A stretch of DNA of 32,678 nucleotides, from positions 1 through 32,678 of the forward strand of contig JAUYEE010000304.1 in the NCBI GenBank assembly GCA_030691545.1, given 5' to 3'. Numbering within the stretch: position 1 is the stretch's first letter; each line of letters starts with the position of its first letter. A program made the translations under genes and the position numbers. This document shows positions 17,014-25,210 of the stretch, one piece after another. The notes below the pieces were generated by a model. That model had not been told where the DNA came from and did no database searches. It saw only the letters and a program-made list of their open reading frames with translations. This stretch comes from a bacterium. GTDB lineage: Bacteria > Auribacterota > JABMQX01.

Positions 17014-17392
17014 GGCAACCTCCTTTCCATATTGGTGCTTGTTTTCGCTCTGAGACCAGTCTCCTCCGAAACAGCTTCTTCTACCTCTCTTCGCTCCCTA
17101 TTGCACAATGGTCGGAATGCCAGCGAGGCAACTCAATGGATGGAATCATCGTTAGGGTCAGAGCAAGATTCCGCTGCACGAATCATAGCAGACGCTCCTC
17201 GCGAAAGAAAGACTTGGGAGAGGATTTGACAATGGCTATCGTTTTCCATAAAGTGAAAGCTCCGGCCGGGGTTGGGGGGCTTGCGAAGAATGTATCGTGA
17301 AACCAAGCGGAACTCGCCGCGCCATTGCCATGCTGCGATGGCTGCGGAAAACAAGGAAACCGAAACCACAGCAACAGCGGAGGAAATAAGCC
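17014..17392. other. Divergent intergenic region
   Basis: This 379-bp gap lies between two divergent secreted-protein genes. It holds the plus-strand promoter at 17226-17254 and ribosome sites at both ends. I see no clear minus-strand promoter and no small gene. Confidence 0.5.
17226..17254 (+). promoter_or_regulatory. Sigma-70-like promoter for the 435-aa gene
   Basis: Perfect TTGACA (17226-17231), a 17-nt spacer and TAAAGT (17249-17254). The leader to ATG 17393 is about 130 nt. Confidence 0.65.
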
Positions 17393-18700
17393 ATGAGTCG
17401 AGGAAAGCAGATTCTCGCGGCCGTTTTCGCCTTCTCGCTCGTCCTGGGGGCGTGGGCCGAGACGCGGAAGCTAACGGTTGATGACGTCCTGTTTCTGAAA
17501 GGTCTTGAGGTGGACGAGGCGACCATCCTGAAGAAAGTCCAGGATTCCAGCACGACGTTTAACGAAGAGGAACTCCAGAGACTGAAGGAGGGCGGTCTGA
17601 GCGACGACTTCCTTTCCAAGGTCAAAGAGGCGAAGAAGCCGGAACGGCAGGTGCGGAAGGTGACCGCTGAGAACGTTCTTTTTATGAAAGACATGGATAT
17701 TCCTGAGCAGAAGATTCTCACGCAGATTGAAAGCTCGGGTTCCACATTCTCCGCGGCCGACGTAGAGGCGTTCAAGAAGGCGGAGTTTAGCGACAGTTTC
17801 ATCGCGAACCTGAAGAAGATCGGCGCCGTCTCCGAGGAAAAGGAGGAGAAAGAGGAGAAAGAAGAAAAGGTGGACGTCGAAGCCGCGAGTGAGAAACTCA
17901 AGAATGACGTTGACGAGATGGGCGACCAGCTTCAGGACGCCGCCGCAGCCGTCGAGGAATTCGAGGGGAAACTCAAGAAGTTAGAATCCCTCAAGGAAGG
18001 CGGCATTCTCTCAGGAGAGGAGTTCACCCCGGCGGTGGAAAGGGCGGAGGATGCTACAGGAAAAGTGCTGGATGAGCTCACCCTCAAGGTTCTGGACCTT
18101 CAGAAGGCCATCGAGGCGGCGCCAGATGTAAAGGAGAAGAAAGCGGCGGTGGACCTTGCTTCCTATGCCAACCAGTACCTGACCGCACTCGGCAACTATG
18201 TCGGCTTCGCGCACAAAGGGGTGCCCGACGAGCTTGAAGAACTGCGCAAAAAGGCCGAGGACCTGAATGCGAGTGTGCACGTAGCGTACGACCTCTATTC
18301 CAAGATTGTGGAGCCCGAGGAGGAGAAGGAGAAAAAGGAGGAGCAGAAAGAGGAGCTGGAGAAGAAGGAAAAGGAAGAGAAAAAGGAAGAAGAGGTCGTC
18401 GTCGAGAAGGGGGTGGAGGGCTCCTGGGTGCTCAAAGCCGCGGGAATTCGGGTGGACCTCGTTTTTGGCGAAGACGGTTCCTTCAGTTGGCATTATGAGG
18501 CGCCGGACGAGACAGAGGACATCAAGGGTACCTGGAAAATGGTGGATGATTCCACCATCTCCGTTACCGCGGAAGGCGAGTCCACCGCCAGTCTTGTCCC
18601 GTGCAAGCTTATTGACGAGGACACTCTCCAGATTACAGTGGAAGGCGTCACTCTCCAGTTCAACCGCGTCGAGGAGGAGTCCCCGAAGGGCCTGAAATAA
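17393..18700 (+). CDS. Secreted acidic coiled-coil protein with duplicated N-terminal repeat and lipocalin-like C-terminus
   Basis: 435 aa with GGAGG 9 nt before the ATG. A signal peptide covers residues 1-22. Two repeats of about 55 aa follow (about 26-80 and 88-142), each with VLF-[LM]-K, an IL-x(2)-[VI] helix, S-x-[ST]-x-[ST]-F and a final [LF]-S-D-x-F motif. This pattern resembles short helical repeats in bacterial proteins that detect 'I..I..S...F' helices, but no function is assigned. Next comes a Glu/Lys-rich stretch, a helical middle region (about 160-300), a second very charged coiled coil (about 303-340; KEEQKEELEKKEKEEKKEEE) and a C-terminal beta domain (about 343-428) that looks like a lipocalin-type barrel (GSWVLKAAGI, GTWKMVDDSTISVT). 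It probably sits in the periplasm or outside. The downstream ORF may have been part of this gene or its operon. Confidence 0.8.
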   Translation: MSRGKQILAAVFAFSLVLGAWAETRKLTVDDVLFLKGLEVDEATILKKVQDSSTTFNEEELQRLKEGGLSDDFLSKVKEAKKPERQVRKVTAENVLFMKDMDIPEQKILTQIESSGSTFSAADVEAFKKAEFSDSFIANLKKIGAVSEEKEEKEEKEEKVDVEAASEKLKNDVDEMGDQLQDAAAAVEEFEGKLKKLESLKEGGILSGEEFTPAVERAEDATGKVLDELTLKVLDLQKAIEAAPDVKEKKAAVDLASYANQYLTALGNYVGFAHKGVPDELEELRKKAEDLNASVHVAYDLYSKIVEPEEEKEKKEEQKEELEKKEKEEKKEEEVVVEKGVEGSWVLKAAGIRVDLVFGEDGSFSWHYEAPDETEDIKGTWKMVDDSTISVTAEGESTASLVPCKLIDEDTLQITVEGVTLQFNRVEEESPKGLK

Positions 18701-18780
18701 GACGCCAACCCAAAGGGAAGGGCTCCGATACCAGGGACGCCGTAGACCTCTCGAGCCTCGAAGGAGCTGTAACCGCGTTC

Positions 18781-19053
18781 ATGCGGGGCTGTGAGGGCAA
18801 AGACCTCGAGGTGCTGTGTCAATGCATTTCGGAAATCGCCGAGGAGGAGTTGGCGTCCCTCAGGGACAAGACCATGAGTTCCAAGGACCTGAATGAACTG
18901 GCCAGTCTTTTCCGCGGGGCCACCATCAAGTCCACGGACCAAAGGGGGTCTACCGCATTCGTCGAACTCAACACGAAATCTTCCCGAGCAACGGAGATTG
19001 TCGTGATCGTGGACGACGAAAAGGACCGTCGCTGGAAGGTCCAGTCGTTCTGA
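18781..19053 (+). CDS. Possible NTF2-like domain ORF, apparently missing its start
   Basis: 90 aa from the first ATG in frame. Content looks real: a helix, then strands ending VVIVDDEKDRRWKVQSF, the typical ending of NTF2/DUF4878-like domains ('W-K-V'). The protein-like signal starts earlier: the same frame reads VDLSSLEGAVTAF directly before the ATG, so ATG 18781 would cut the first helix, and no ribosome site lies at a good distance. The frame is open back to 18616 but has no ATG, GTG or TTG there. Either a frameshift separates it from the 435-aa gene, or it uses a rare start. Confidence 0.5.
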   Translation: MRGCEGKDLEVLCQCISEIAEEELASLRDKTMSSKDLNELASLFRGATIKSTDQRGSTAFVELNTKSSRATEIVVIVDDEKDRRWKVQSF

Positions 19054-19200
19054 GCCTTTCGGCTTGGCGGCGAGCCGGCATTCTCTTGAGGTGAATTGCT
19101 CCCGATGAAAGGCTAAAGTCGGACAACGCCCACGTGTACTCGGTGCCCGGCGCTCGCGCGTTGGCTGGCGGTCCCCGACGTCGAGGGCGTGTTTGCCATT

Positions 19201-19425
19201 TCAGTCCCGCCGAATCGGCTCGTGAGCCTTCCGCCCATAAACTTTCTCATAGGCCTTGCAGTAGGGACAGAAGGCGCCTTCGATAACTTTCACGAGCCAG
19301 AAGGCGATTCCTCTCTGCTTCCTCCGGGCGCGATTGCAGACAGGGCATTCCAGACAGCGCTGGGCGAGCTCACGGTCTTTGTCCGTGATGGGTGATGCGC
19401 TTGTTCCGCACTCGTTATTTCTCAT
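19201..19425 (-). CDS. Small zinc-ribbon-like protein
   Basis: 74 aa from ATG 19425 (AAAGGA 9 nt upstream; the longer frame to 19524 has no ribosome site). It carries C24-x2-C27-x2-C30 and C53-x2-C56 with CPVC and CPYC knuckles, so it probably binds one zinc. The segment between them (GIAFWLVKVIEG) is hydrophobic, and the C-terminus reads KVYGRKAHEP. The sequence has the look of a conserved small family, but I cannot name it. It lies 85 bp downstream of the glycosidase and may be co-transcribed with it. Confidence 0.7.
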   Translation of the reverse strand: MRNNECGTSASPITDKDRELAQRCLECPVCNRARRKQRGIAFWLVKVIEGAFCPYCKAYEKVYGRKAHEPIRRD

Positions 19426-19510
19426 GGAATGAATTCCTTTTGGCCGGAGAGTGTCTCTCGGTTTCGCGCCTTCACGACGGAGGCCAACTGAGCTTGCGAC
19501 GTTGTGCTCG

Positions 19511-21760
19511 CTACTCCAGAACAAAGTACATCGCGTTCACGGGAAGCTCAGCGGTAATGCCGCCGCTCGTGCGGAGAAGGGGAACTTCATCCGCGACGTA
19601 GCCGCTCACATCGAGCCGCGTGGCTTTGCTCAGAGAGGGGTTGGCGATTGTGATTCTGACCCGCGTGTTCTCGATTTGCCACGGTGGCTTGCCGGTGTTG
19701 ACGATTTGTTTCCCGCGAATGGTTTGCTCTTCGAACTTGAATTCGGCGTCTTTGTCCTCCCACCCCGTGAGGCGCGCGGTCGTGCCGACCTGAACGAGAA
19801 TCCGGCGCGACCGAGTTAGAGACTGGTCGTCCATAGAGACAACGCTGACGGTTGCGTACTCGTTCTGCGACTCAATCAGTGTGTTGTTGAGTTGGAATCG
19901 CCCCCCCGCCGCTTTCAGGAAACCGGTGACGCCCTGCGCTTTCGGGGCGTCCATGAGACAAAGCCCGACGCCGTAATTCCATAAAAGCTGGCCCGTGCTG
20001 CTGCGAATCAGTTGCTTGTTGGGCTCGAGGAAACGGCTGAAATCCACAGCGCGTGTCTCCGCCGGATTTCCCCCCAGTACGGCTTCGACGCGCCCGACGA
20101 GGAAGGCAGCCCGACTCAGCCTGCCGTCGGCGCGCCACATTTTTCCGCATTCCTCTGTCTCGCGGCTCACGCCGTAGATTTCGTTGTCATCAATCAGCGG
20201 CGGTTGGCGCTCCCAGAGCGAATCCAGGCTGCGAACCTCGTGCACCACGATGTCTCCCTGTTTCACGTAACGGTTCCGAAAGATGATTGCGTTCGCGGGA
20301 AACATGCCGGCCAGAGCGGGGATCGAGCAGGTCCATTTGTTGAGCGGGTTCATCCCCCGCACCCACCACCAGGTGCTTCGCGGGTCGAGACACCACGTCG
20401 GTTCAGTCGCCGTGAACCAATAGACAATGTCCACGCCATTGAGCGACTGGTATGCCGCGACGAGGAACGGTCCCTCCGTCTGATACAGGTTCGGGTTCTT
20501 CCAACTCGTCTCCGTGACGATGAACGGATGCCCGACCTGGCACTTGTAGTTTGTGGTCAGCTCGAGCGGCTTATGGAGGCAGGACTCGTTAACAATGTAA
20601 TGGTCGGGGTCAATCCGGTATCCGTTGTTCTCGCCGATGTGCTGGTAATCGCTGCCGTAGTACTCGTTCTCGGCGTCCATATCGAGGGCCGCGTAGGTCC
20701 ATCGCTCGATTTCCTTCAACTTCAGGTCATTCGCCGTCCGCCAGTTCGTCGCATTGAGGAGTTGTTTGCAGCCCAGTTCCTCGCGAATGTATTGACCCAT
20801 CCGCGCATAAAAGTCCCGCTGATACTCGCCGTAGAACTGCACCTGGTCCCGCAGGCGCTTTGCCTGGCCGCCTTTCCACTCCTGGGTCATGTGCCAGGTG
20901 CTCATCAACGCGACGACGCCGTTAGCGAAATCGTCCCCGTTCTCGGCGTGTCCGTCCCACGCTGCTTTCGCCTTTTCGAGGGAGCCGTATCTCTTGATGA
21001 GCCAATCGCCGAAGGACTTCCCCAGCCGTCTTGCCTGGGGTTCGGGAAGGCGCTGCATCGTCCAGAAGAAGAGACTGTCCTCGTTGTGAATCTGGAGAAT
21101 CGCGACGGTGGGATCGTCCTTGATGGGATGGTCCGTGTAGGGGTTGTTCCGAGTGTAGAGTTCCTTCGTCCAGGCCCGATAACCCTCCTGCATCTTCGGG
21201 TCAGTGAAGATGGCGCCCCACGGCATCTCGTCCGGCCCGTACCCTTCCAGCCCCCAGCTTTGCAGGGTCTTGTGATGACCGTAATACGGCGAGATGGTTA
21301 CATAGATACCGTTCTGCTTCGCCGCCTTGATGAAACGAAAAATGCCGTCAATCACCTTTTCATTGACATCGCTGATGGCGGCGCCTTCCGTTGTGTCGGC
21401 CACCGTGGTGTGCAATCGCGCCATGTTGACGCCGACCTTTGCCAAGAAACGGCAGTGCCGGTCCATCTCCTCCGGCGTCCTCTTGTAGATTTCGCTGCCG
21501 ATGGCCCAGAAGCGAATGGGCTCGCCATTCCCTTTGACAAAATCATTCCCATCTTTTGACAGGCGGACGAACCCCGTCTCGCCGGATTGTTTCTCATTGA
21601 GAGGGCGAAGGTCGAGAATCGCATCTTCGCTGAACGCATCCTCACCAGGAGAGAAAGGCCACGTTCCATCCGGGCCCTGGGCGGACTGGACTGCACCGAT
21701 AGTCGCCAGCAGAAGACAAATGAGAAGGAATCGTAATGCGTTGATCGTTGTCATAAGCAT
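19511..21760 (-). CDS. Secreted clan GH-A-like glycoside hydrolase
   Basis: 749 aa from ATG 21760; ATG 21754 is also possible and neither has a strong ribosome site, perhaps because the gene is translated from its upstream neighbour only 18 bp away. There is a signal peptide (residues 1 to about 27, ending VQSA). The first 450 residues read as a TIM barrel of clan GH-A: FWAIGSEIYKRTPEE, VNMARLH, then IHNEDS with Asn226-Glu227 as likely acid/base, and IVTETSW with Glu417 as likely nucleophile. The C-terminal 250 residues are beta-rich accessory domains. It resembles GH5/GH42-type enzymes of PVC bacteria; family and substrate are uncertain. It probably acts in the periplasm or outside on plant or algal polysaccharide. 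Confidence 0.82.
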   Translation of the reverse strand: MLMTTINALRFLLICLLLATIGAVQSAQGPDGTWPFSPGEDAFSEDAILDLRPLNEKQSGETGFVRLSKDGNDFVKGNGEPIRFWAIGSEIYKRTPEEMDRHCRFLAKVGVNMARLHTTVADTTEGAAISDVNEKVIDGIFRFIKAAKQNGIYVTISPYYGHHKTLQSWGLEGYGPDEMPWGAIFTDPKMQEGYRAWTKELYTRNNPYTDHPIKDDPTVAILQIHNEDSLFFWTMQRLPEPQARRLGKSFGDWLIKRYGSLEKAKAAWDGHAENGDDFANGVVALMSTWHMTQEWKGGQAKRLRDQVQFYGEYQRDFYARMGQYIREELGCKQLLNATNWRTANDLKLKEIERWTYAALDMDAENEYYGSDYQHIGENNGYRIDPDHYIVNESCLHKPLELTTNYKCQVGHPFIVTETSWKNPNLYQTEGPFLVAAYQSLNGVDIVYWFTATEPTWCLDPRSTWWWVRGMNPLNKWTCSIPALAGMFPANAIIFRNRYVKQGDIVVHEVRSLDSLWERQPPLIDDNEIYGVSRETEECGKMWRADGRLSRAAFLVGRVEAVLGGNPAETRAVDFSRFLEPNKQLIRSSTGQLLWNYGVGLCLMDAPKAQGVTGFLKAAGGRFQLNNTLIESQNEYATVSVVSMDDQSLTRSRRILVQVGTTARLTGWEDKDAEFKFEEQTIRGKQIVNTGKPPWQIENTRVRITIANPSLSKATRLDVSGYVADEVPLLRTSGGITAELPVNAMYFVLE

Positions 21761-21778
21761 CCACAAAGATGCGGAGGG

Positions 21779-22759
21779 TCATGCCATCCAGGGGCGCTGC
21801 CGGTCGCGCAGGTCGCCTAAGATGTTTTTTGCGATCATGGCGTCTTCCACGATCTGGAAATCGAACATCCCCACGCAGAGAAAATCTGCCCCATTTTCAA
21901 ACGCAAACTTGAACCCGTCCTTCGGATGAATCGCGCCCGCCGCCAGCACCTTGTACGCGATCCACGGACTTTTCACCTGCCGCATGAATTCCGTCGTCTT
22001 TTCAGGGTACTTGTCCCAGTAGTTGTCAGTCGCGTAGTTGTCAATCACATCGCGGTCCTGGTCCGGTCGCCGGGTGGACCAGTACTTGGTGCTGTGAAAC
22101 GTCTTCATGTAAAAGTCGGCATTCAGACCCGCTTTCTCGCACGCCATCGGCGTTCTTAGCTCATGGCCGCCGACACCGGAGATAACCCCGTTTTTCTTGG
22201 CGCACTCGACGACCTTCGCAATCAGGTCAACCTCTCCGCTTCTCGACCACTCATCGGCGACGTTTCCGATGAGAAAGGCGCCGACCGCTCCGTTGTCAAC
22301 CGCCTTTTGCACATCGCCCGTAACGTCCTTCTCATCTGGGACGCACTGCGCGATCCACTGAATGCCGCCGCCTCTCTCGCTCCAGTACCGCTTGAGGAGG
22401 GGAGCCGATCCGGTGCCCGTGATAATCGTATTGACTCCGTTTTCCTCGCAGACCTCGAGGGTTTCGATAATTTTGTCATCCGTGAAATACTGTTCCAGCA
22501 GCGAAGAAACGTAGATTAGGTCGCGGCTGTGAGCATAGCCCCCGATGAGGTTTCCCCCGCAAATCACCCGGCTGATTTCCATCTTGCCGATTTTCCCAGT
22601 CGGCAGAGTTCCTGGTGAACGCTTGACATCCTGCCATGGCGTCTTCGCGGATACTGCGGCTAACAGCGCCTTTTCCTCAAGGCTCGTTACTGACGTGACG
22701 GCAGCACACGCCATCAGGCTTTTCTTGAAAAACTGGCGACGATTGTGGAGTCTTCCCAT
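21779..22759 (-). CDS. Tat-exported aldo/keto-reductase-like TIM-barrel protein
   Basis: 326 aa from ATG 22759, with AGGAAGAGG upstream; a longer frame to 22837 would start at the predicted transcription start and is rejected. NRRQFFKKSL (6-15) is a twin-arginine signal. The body resembles the 'aldo/keto reductase-like' Tat proteins of PVC-type genomes: GKMEISRVICGGNLIGG, ENGVNTIITG and, near the end, GADFLCVGMFDFQIVED. The catalytic Asp-Tyr-Lys-His tetrad of real aldo/keto reductases is not obvious: the usual NFIDTA region reads NTIITG. It may be a non-canonical oxidoreductase or a different barrel enzyme. It is first in an operon with the glycosidase and has its own promoter. Confidence 0.8.
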   Translation of the reverse strand: MGRLHNRRQFFKKSLMACAAVTSVTSLEEKALLAAVSAKTPWQDVKRSPGTLPTGKIGKMEISRVICGGNLIGGYAHSRDLIYVSSLLEQYFTDDKIIETLEVCEENGVNTIITGTGSAPLLKRYWSERGGGIQWIAQCVPDEKDVTGDVQKAVDNGAVGAFLIGNVADEWSRSGEVDLIAKVVECAKKNGVISGVGGHELRTPMACEKAGLNADFYMKTFHSTKYWSTRRPDQDRDVIDNYATDNYWDKYPEKTTEFMRQVKSPWIAYKVLAAGAIHPKDGFKFAFENGADFLCVGMFDFQIVEDAMIAKNILGDLRDRQRPWMA

Positions 22760-22845
22760 CTCCGAAGCCTCTTCCTTACGAGGTCCTTTTGAGATCGAGT
22801 CTGTTCCTGCGAGTCTTCCTTTGCGACTGCCAATCACAACCCGCC

Positions 22846-22874
22846 ATTGTAAGAGAGTGTTCCTCCTCGGTCAA
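22846..22874 (-). promoter_or_regulatory. Sigma-70-like promoter for the aldo/keto-reductase-like operon
   Basis: On the minus strand TTGACC (22874-22869), a 17-nt spacer and TACAAT (22851-22846). The start would be near 22839, about 80 nt before ATG 22759. Confidence 0.65.
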
Positions 22875-22941
22875 CGTTTTCGCTGCGAAGGGGTATTGCT
22901 GCGTTTGAGTGGGCGTGCACGTGGCGATCGGACCAGAGCCG

Positions 22942-23088
22942 CCAGGGCCTTGTGCCTGGGTTCGCGTGTACCGCCGGCATGTTGTCCCGCCATGGCGGGA
23001 GGGCATCCTGCCCCCGATTTCGAGGGCGAGTCTGCCCCTTGGGCCTCGGCCAGGGACGCCCTCGGGACTGCCCCGCCTGGGGCGGGGC
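22942..23088. repeat. GC-rich hairpin cluster (REP-like)
   Basis: Four hairpins lie in a row: CCAGG/CCTGG (22942-22959); the perfect 16-nt palindrome TCCCGCCATGGCGGGA (22985-23000); GGGCA-tcc-TGCCC (23001-23013); and GCCCCGCC-tgg-GGCGGGGC (23070-23088). Short 3-nt loops recall the dispersed element at 11384 and 24444. Confidence 0.6.
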
Positions 23089-23160
23089 GGCATTACGTGG
23101 GCGAGCCTTATCCCGTAAATACAGCCATACCTCTTAACCCTGCGGGCTTGTTGGAAATTC

Positions 23161-23234
23161 TTGGCGTCCCTGGCGTCCTGGCGAGAGATGAAAAGGCGGA
23201 GGAAATATCGCCCCAAGACACGAAGACGCGGAGG
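23161..23234. repeat. Degenerate short tandem repeats
   Basis: ttggcgtccctggcgtcctggcg begins at 23161 and aagacacgaagacgcggagg at 23215. Both match the GGCGTCCT / AAGACGCG heptad-like tracts seen between genes in many environmental bacteria. Confidence 0.4.
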
Positions 23235-23262
23235 GCGGATTACGGGGAAGACACGATAGGGG

Positions 23263-23291
23263 TTGACAGAGAAACAAGGGCAGGACATCAT
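23263..23291 (+). promoter_or_regulatory. Sigma-70-like promoter for the DUF362 gene
   Basis: Perfect TTGACA (23263-23268), a 17-nt spacer and CATCAT (23286-23291). The predicted start near 23298 fits ATG 23333 and rules out an earlier one. Confidence 0.5.
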
Positions 23292-23332
23292 CCGAGGTGG
23301 AAGCGGAAAACGCAGTTTCGGAAAGGAAAGAC

Positions 23333-24349
23333 ATGATGGAAGGCAGTAAGCGTCACGCCGTGCGTGATAGAGTGAGCAGAAAGGATTCAGGGATTTCCCG
23401 GCGAGCGTTCTTAGGAAATGTCGCGCTGGGTGTGGGAGGTCTTTTTTGTCCGGGCGTCGTTTCTGCTGCGAGCGACGCGGTGGCTGAGAAGAAGTCTCGC
23501 GTGGTGATCGTGCGAAACGCGGCGGTCATCAGCGGGGGGAAGGTGAATGGGACAGTCGCCGGGGAGATGGTTCATCGGGCGGTGTGTCTTGTGACGGGCA
23601 AGGAGGATGTTGCCTCGGCGTGGAAACTGCTTTTCTCACCGAAGGAGACGGTGGCGCTCAAGATGAACACGCGGCATCCGCCGGTTGGGGGGAATCGCGA
23701 GATTGCCGACGCGATTGTGGAAGGATTGAAGCAGGCGGGAGTCGCCGAGAATCGAATCATCATTTTCGATTTCCTCGACCATGAGTTGGTGAGAAGTCGG
23801 TATGAGCTGAACGATTCGCCGAAGGGGGTGCGGTGCTATGGAATTCGGGAATGCCGGGAGATGAAAGTGGGGCCGGTCGCGGTTCAGCTCGCGAAAATCA
23901 TCACGGATGAGGCGGATGCGATAGTCAATGTGCCCACGCTGCGACATCATAATATGGCAGGGGTGACGGTTTCGATGAAGAATCATCTCGGCAGCATCAA
24001 GAACCCGCGGGACCTGCACCGGGACAATTGCATGTACGTGGCGGACTTAAATGCGCTGGACCCGATTCGGAAGAAGACACGGCTCATCATCGCCGATGGG
24101 ATTCTCGCGCAGTATGACGCAGGACCTTCGTATCGGCCGCAGTTTGCGTGGGAGTACGCCGGTGTGATAGCGGGAACCGACACGGTGGCTGTGGACGCCG
24201 TCGGGATGGAGGAGATACGGGCGGAACGCGAGAAGAGAGGACTGACCGGTCCCATCCGTCCTGAGGCGCGACACGTCGCCCGAGCAGCAGAGCTGGGGCT
24301 GGGAGAGGCGAACATGGATAGAATCGTTGTCGTGCGTGAAACGACATGA
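23333..24349 (+). CDS. Tat-exported DUF362 protein
   Basis: 338 aa from ATG 23333 (or 23336), with AAAGGA 5 nt upstream. ISRRAFLGN (21-29) begins a twin-arginine signal. The DUF362 core follows: VALKMN, NRIIIFD, AIVNVPTLRHH, VSMKNHLGSI, LIIADGI and GTDTVAVDAVG. The family is widespread, is sometimes fused to ferredoxin domains, and has no established reaction; here there is no Cys cluster for Fe-S, so this is the stand-alone form. Periplasmic location is inferred from the signal. It is monocistronic by layout: its promoter is close and the next gene is convergent. Confidence 0.88.
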   Translation: MMEGSKRHAVRDRVSRKDSGISRRAFLGNVALGVGGLFCPGVVSAASDAVAEKKSRVVIVRNAAVISGGKVNGTVAGEMVHRAVCLVTGKEDVASAWKLLFSPKETVALKMNTRHPPVGGNREIADAIVEGLKQAGVAENRIIIFDFLDHELVRSRYELNDSPKGVRCYGIRECREMKVGPVAVQLAKIITDEADAIVNVPTLRHHNMAGVTVSMKNHLGSIKNPRDLHRDNCMYVADLNALDPIRKKTRLIIADGILAQYDAGPSYRPQFAWEYAGVIAGTDTVAVDAVGMEEIRAEREKRGLTGPIRPEARHVARAAELGLGEANMDRIVVVRETT

Positions 24350-24443
24350 GCGCATCGTGGCGGGTACTCCATCGTCGGCAAAGATGATGCTGCCGGCGTG
24401 AGAGTTCAGAGGGAAGAGGGCGGCAACGCGCGTTCAGAGGTTT

Positions 24444-24460
24444 GCGGGCGGGACGCCTGC
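24444..24460. repeat. Dispersed palindromic element, copy 2
   Basis: GCGGGCG-gga-CGCCTGC, followed by gctacgagcg, matches copy 1 at 11384. It lies between the convergent DUF362 and ABC-2 permease genes, 19 bp beyond the permease stop, where it could act as a bidirectional transcript end. Confidence 0.55.
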
Positions 24461-24478
24461 GCTACGAGCGTCCAGAGG

Positions 24479-25210
24479 CTACTGGTTTGCCCTCCGGCGG
24501 AACGCTTGTTCGGCGAGAATCCAGCTCACGACGAGGAATCCCACTGAGGTGGCGGCCGGTATGGCCGGAGAGGCGAAATAGGCCTGTCCGGAGAGGCCGA
24601 ATCGGAAGAGCTCGACCACATGAGTAAGGGGAGAGAGCATGGCGACGGGTTTTGCCCAGGTGGGAAGATGAGCGACCGGTATGAAGACTCCGCTGATGAA
24701 GAGGATGGGGAATCTGAAGAAGTTTAGCAGGGTCATCGCCTCGAAGACCTCCCTGACAGACGCGGAGACCGCCAGCCCCAGAAGGGAGAAGGCACCGGCG
24801 CCGAGAATCAATGCCGCCACAAGAAGAAGCGGGTTGACGATCGGCATCCCAACCAGAAGCGAAAGCCCCACGGTGAGAACGAGCGACGTGGCACCACCGT
24901 AGAGCGCGGCGCTGCACGCTTTGCCAAGCAGGATGGTGCGGGAGCTGATAGGAGCGAGGAGGAGGCGCTGGAGTGTGCCGGAGCGTTTCTCGAAGGTGAC
25001 GACGATGGCAGCCATGGACGTGTTGCCAAAGAGGAGGGTCATGGCAATGACGCCGGGAGCAACACCGAGGTAATTGGAGGGGTCCTTCACGTAAACCGCG
25101 AGCATAAGCACGGCAGGGAAAAGGAGCCCCCAGGTCACCAGCGGCGGTTTGCTGTAGTAGCTCTCCATGTCTTTTCGGCTGATGAAAAGGGCGCGGACAA
25201 ACTGGCTCAT
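24479..25210 (-). CDS. ABC-2 type transporter permease
   Basis: 243 aa from ATG 25210, which overlaps the upstream ATPase stop by 4 nt (ATGA) and has AGAGGAGG before it; a longer frame is a shadow. The cytoplasmic N-terminus is SQFVRALFISRKDMESYY, then about six hydrophobic segments. The family block TFEKRSGTLQRLLLAPISS (about 79-97) and FPILFISGVFIPVAHLP (about 167-183) are typical of ABC-2 membrane proteins. It pairs with the NatA-type ATPase at 25207. Substrate is unknown; as the last gene of an operon headed by TolC and an adaptor it probably exports a small toxic compound or a lipid/peptide. Confidence 0.88.
   Translation of the reverse strand: MSQFVRALFISRKDMESYYSKPPLVTWGLLFPAVLMLAVYVKDPSNYLGVAPGVIAMTLLFGNTSMAAIVVTFEKRSGTLQRLLLAPISSRTILLGKACSAALYGGATSLVLTVGLSLLVGMPIVNPLLLVAALILGAGAFSLLGLAVSASVREVFEAMTLLNFFRFPILFISGVFIPVAHLPTWAKPVAMLSPLTHVVELFRFGLSGQAYFASPAIPAATSVGFLVVSWILAEQAFRRRANQ

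Larger units (their letters stand above)
22760..23332. other. Divergent intergenic region with promoters and palindromic DNA
   Basis: This 573-bp gap separates the minus-strand Tat gene and the DUF362 gene. It contains a minus-strand promoter (22846-22874), a hairpin cluster (22942-23088), degenerate tandem repeats (23161-23183, 23215-23234) and a plus-strand promoter (23263-23291). I see no gene in it. Confidence 0.55.

Noticed and set aside
20012..21559. 515-aa open frame antisense to the glycosidase gene
   Set aside because: It is the mirror of a GC-rich real gene: no ribosome site, no domain-like sequence, Arg/Val/Leu-rich composition.
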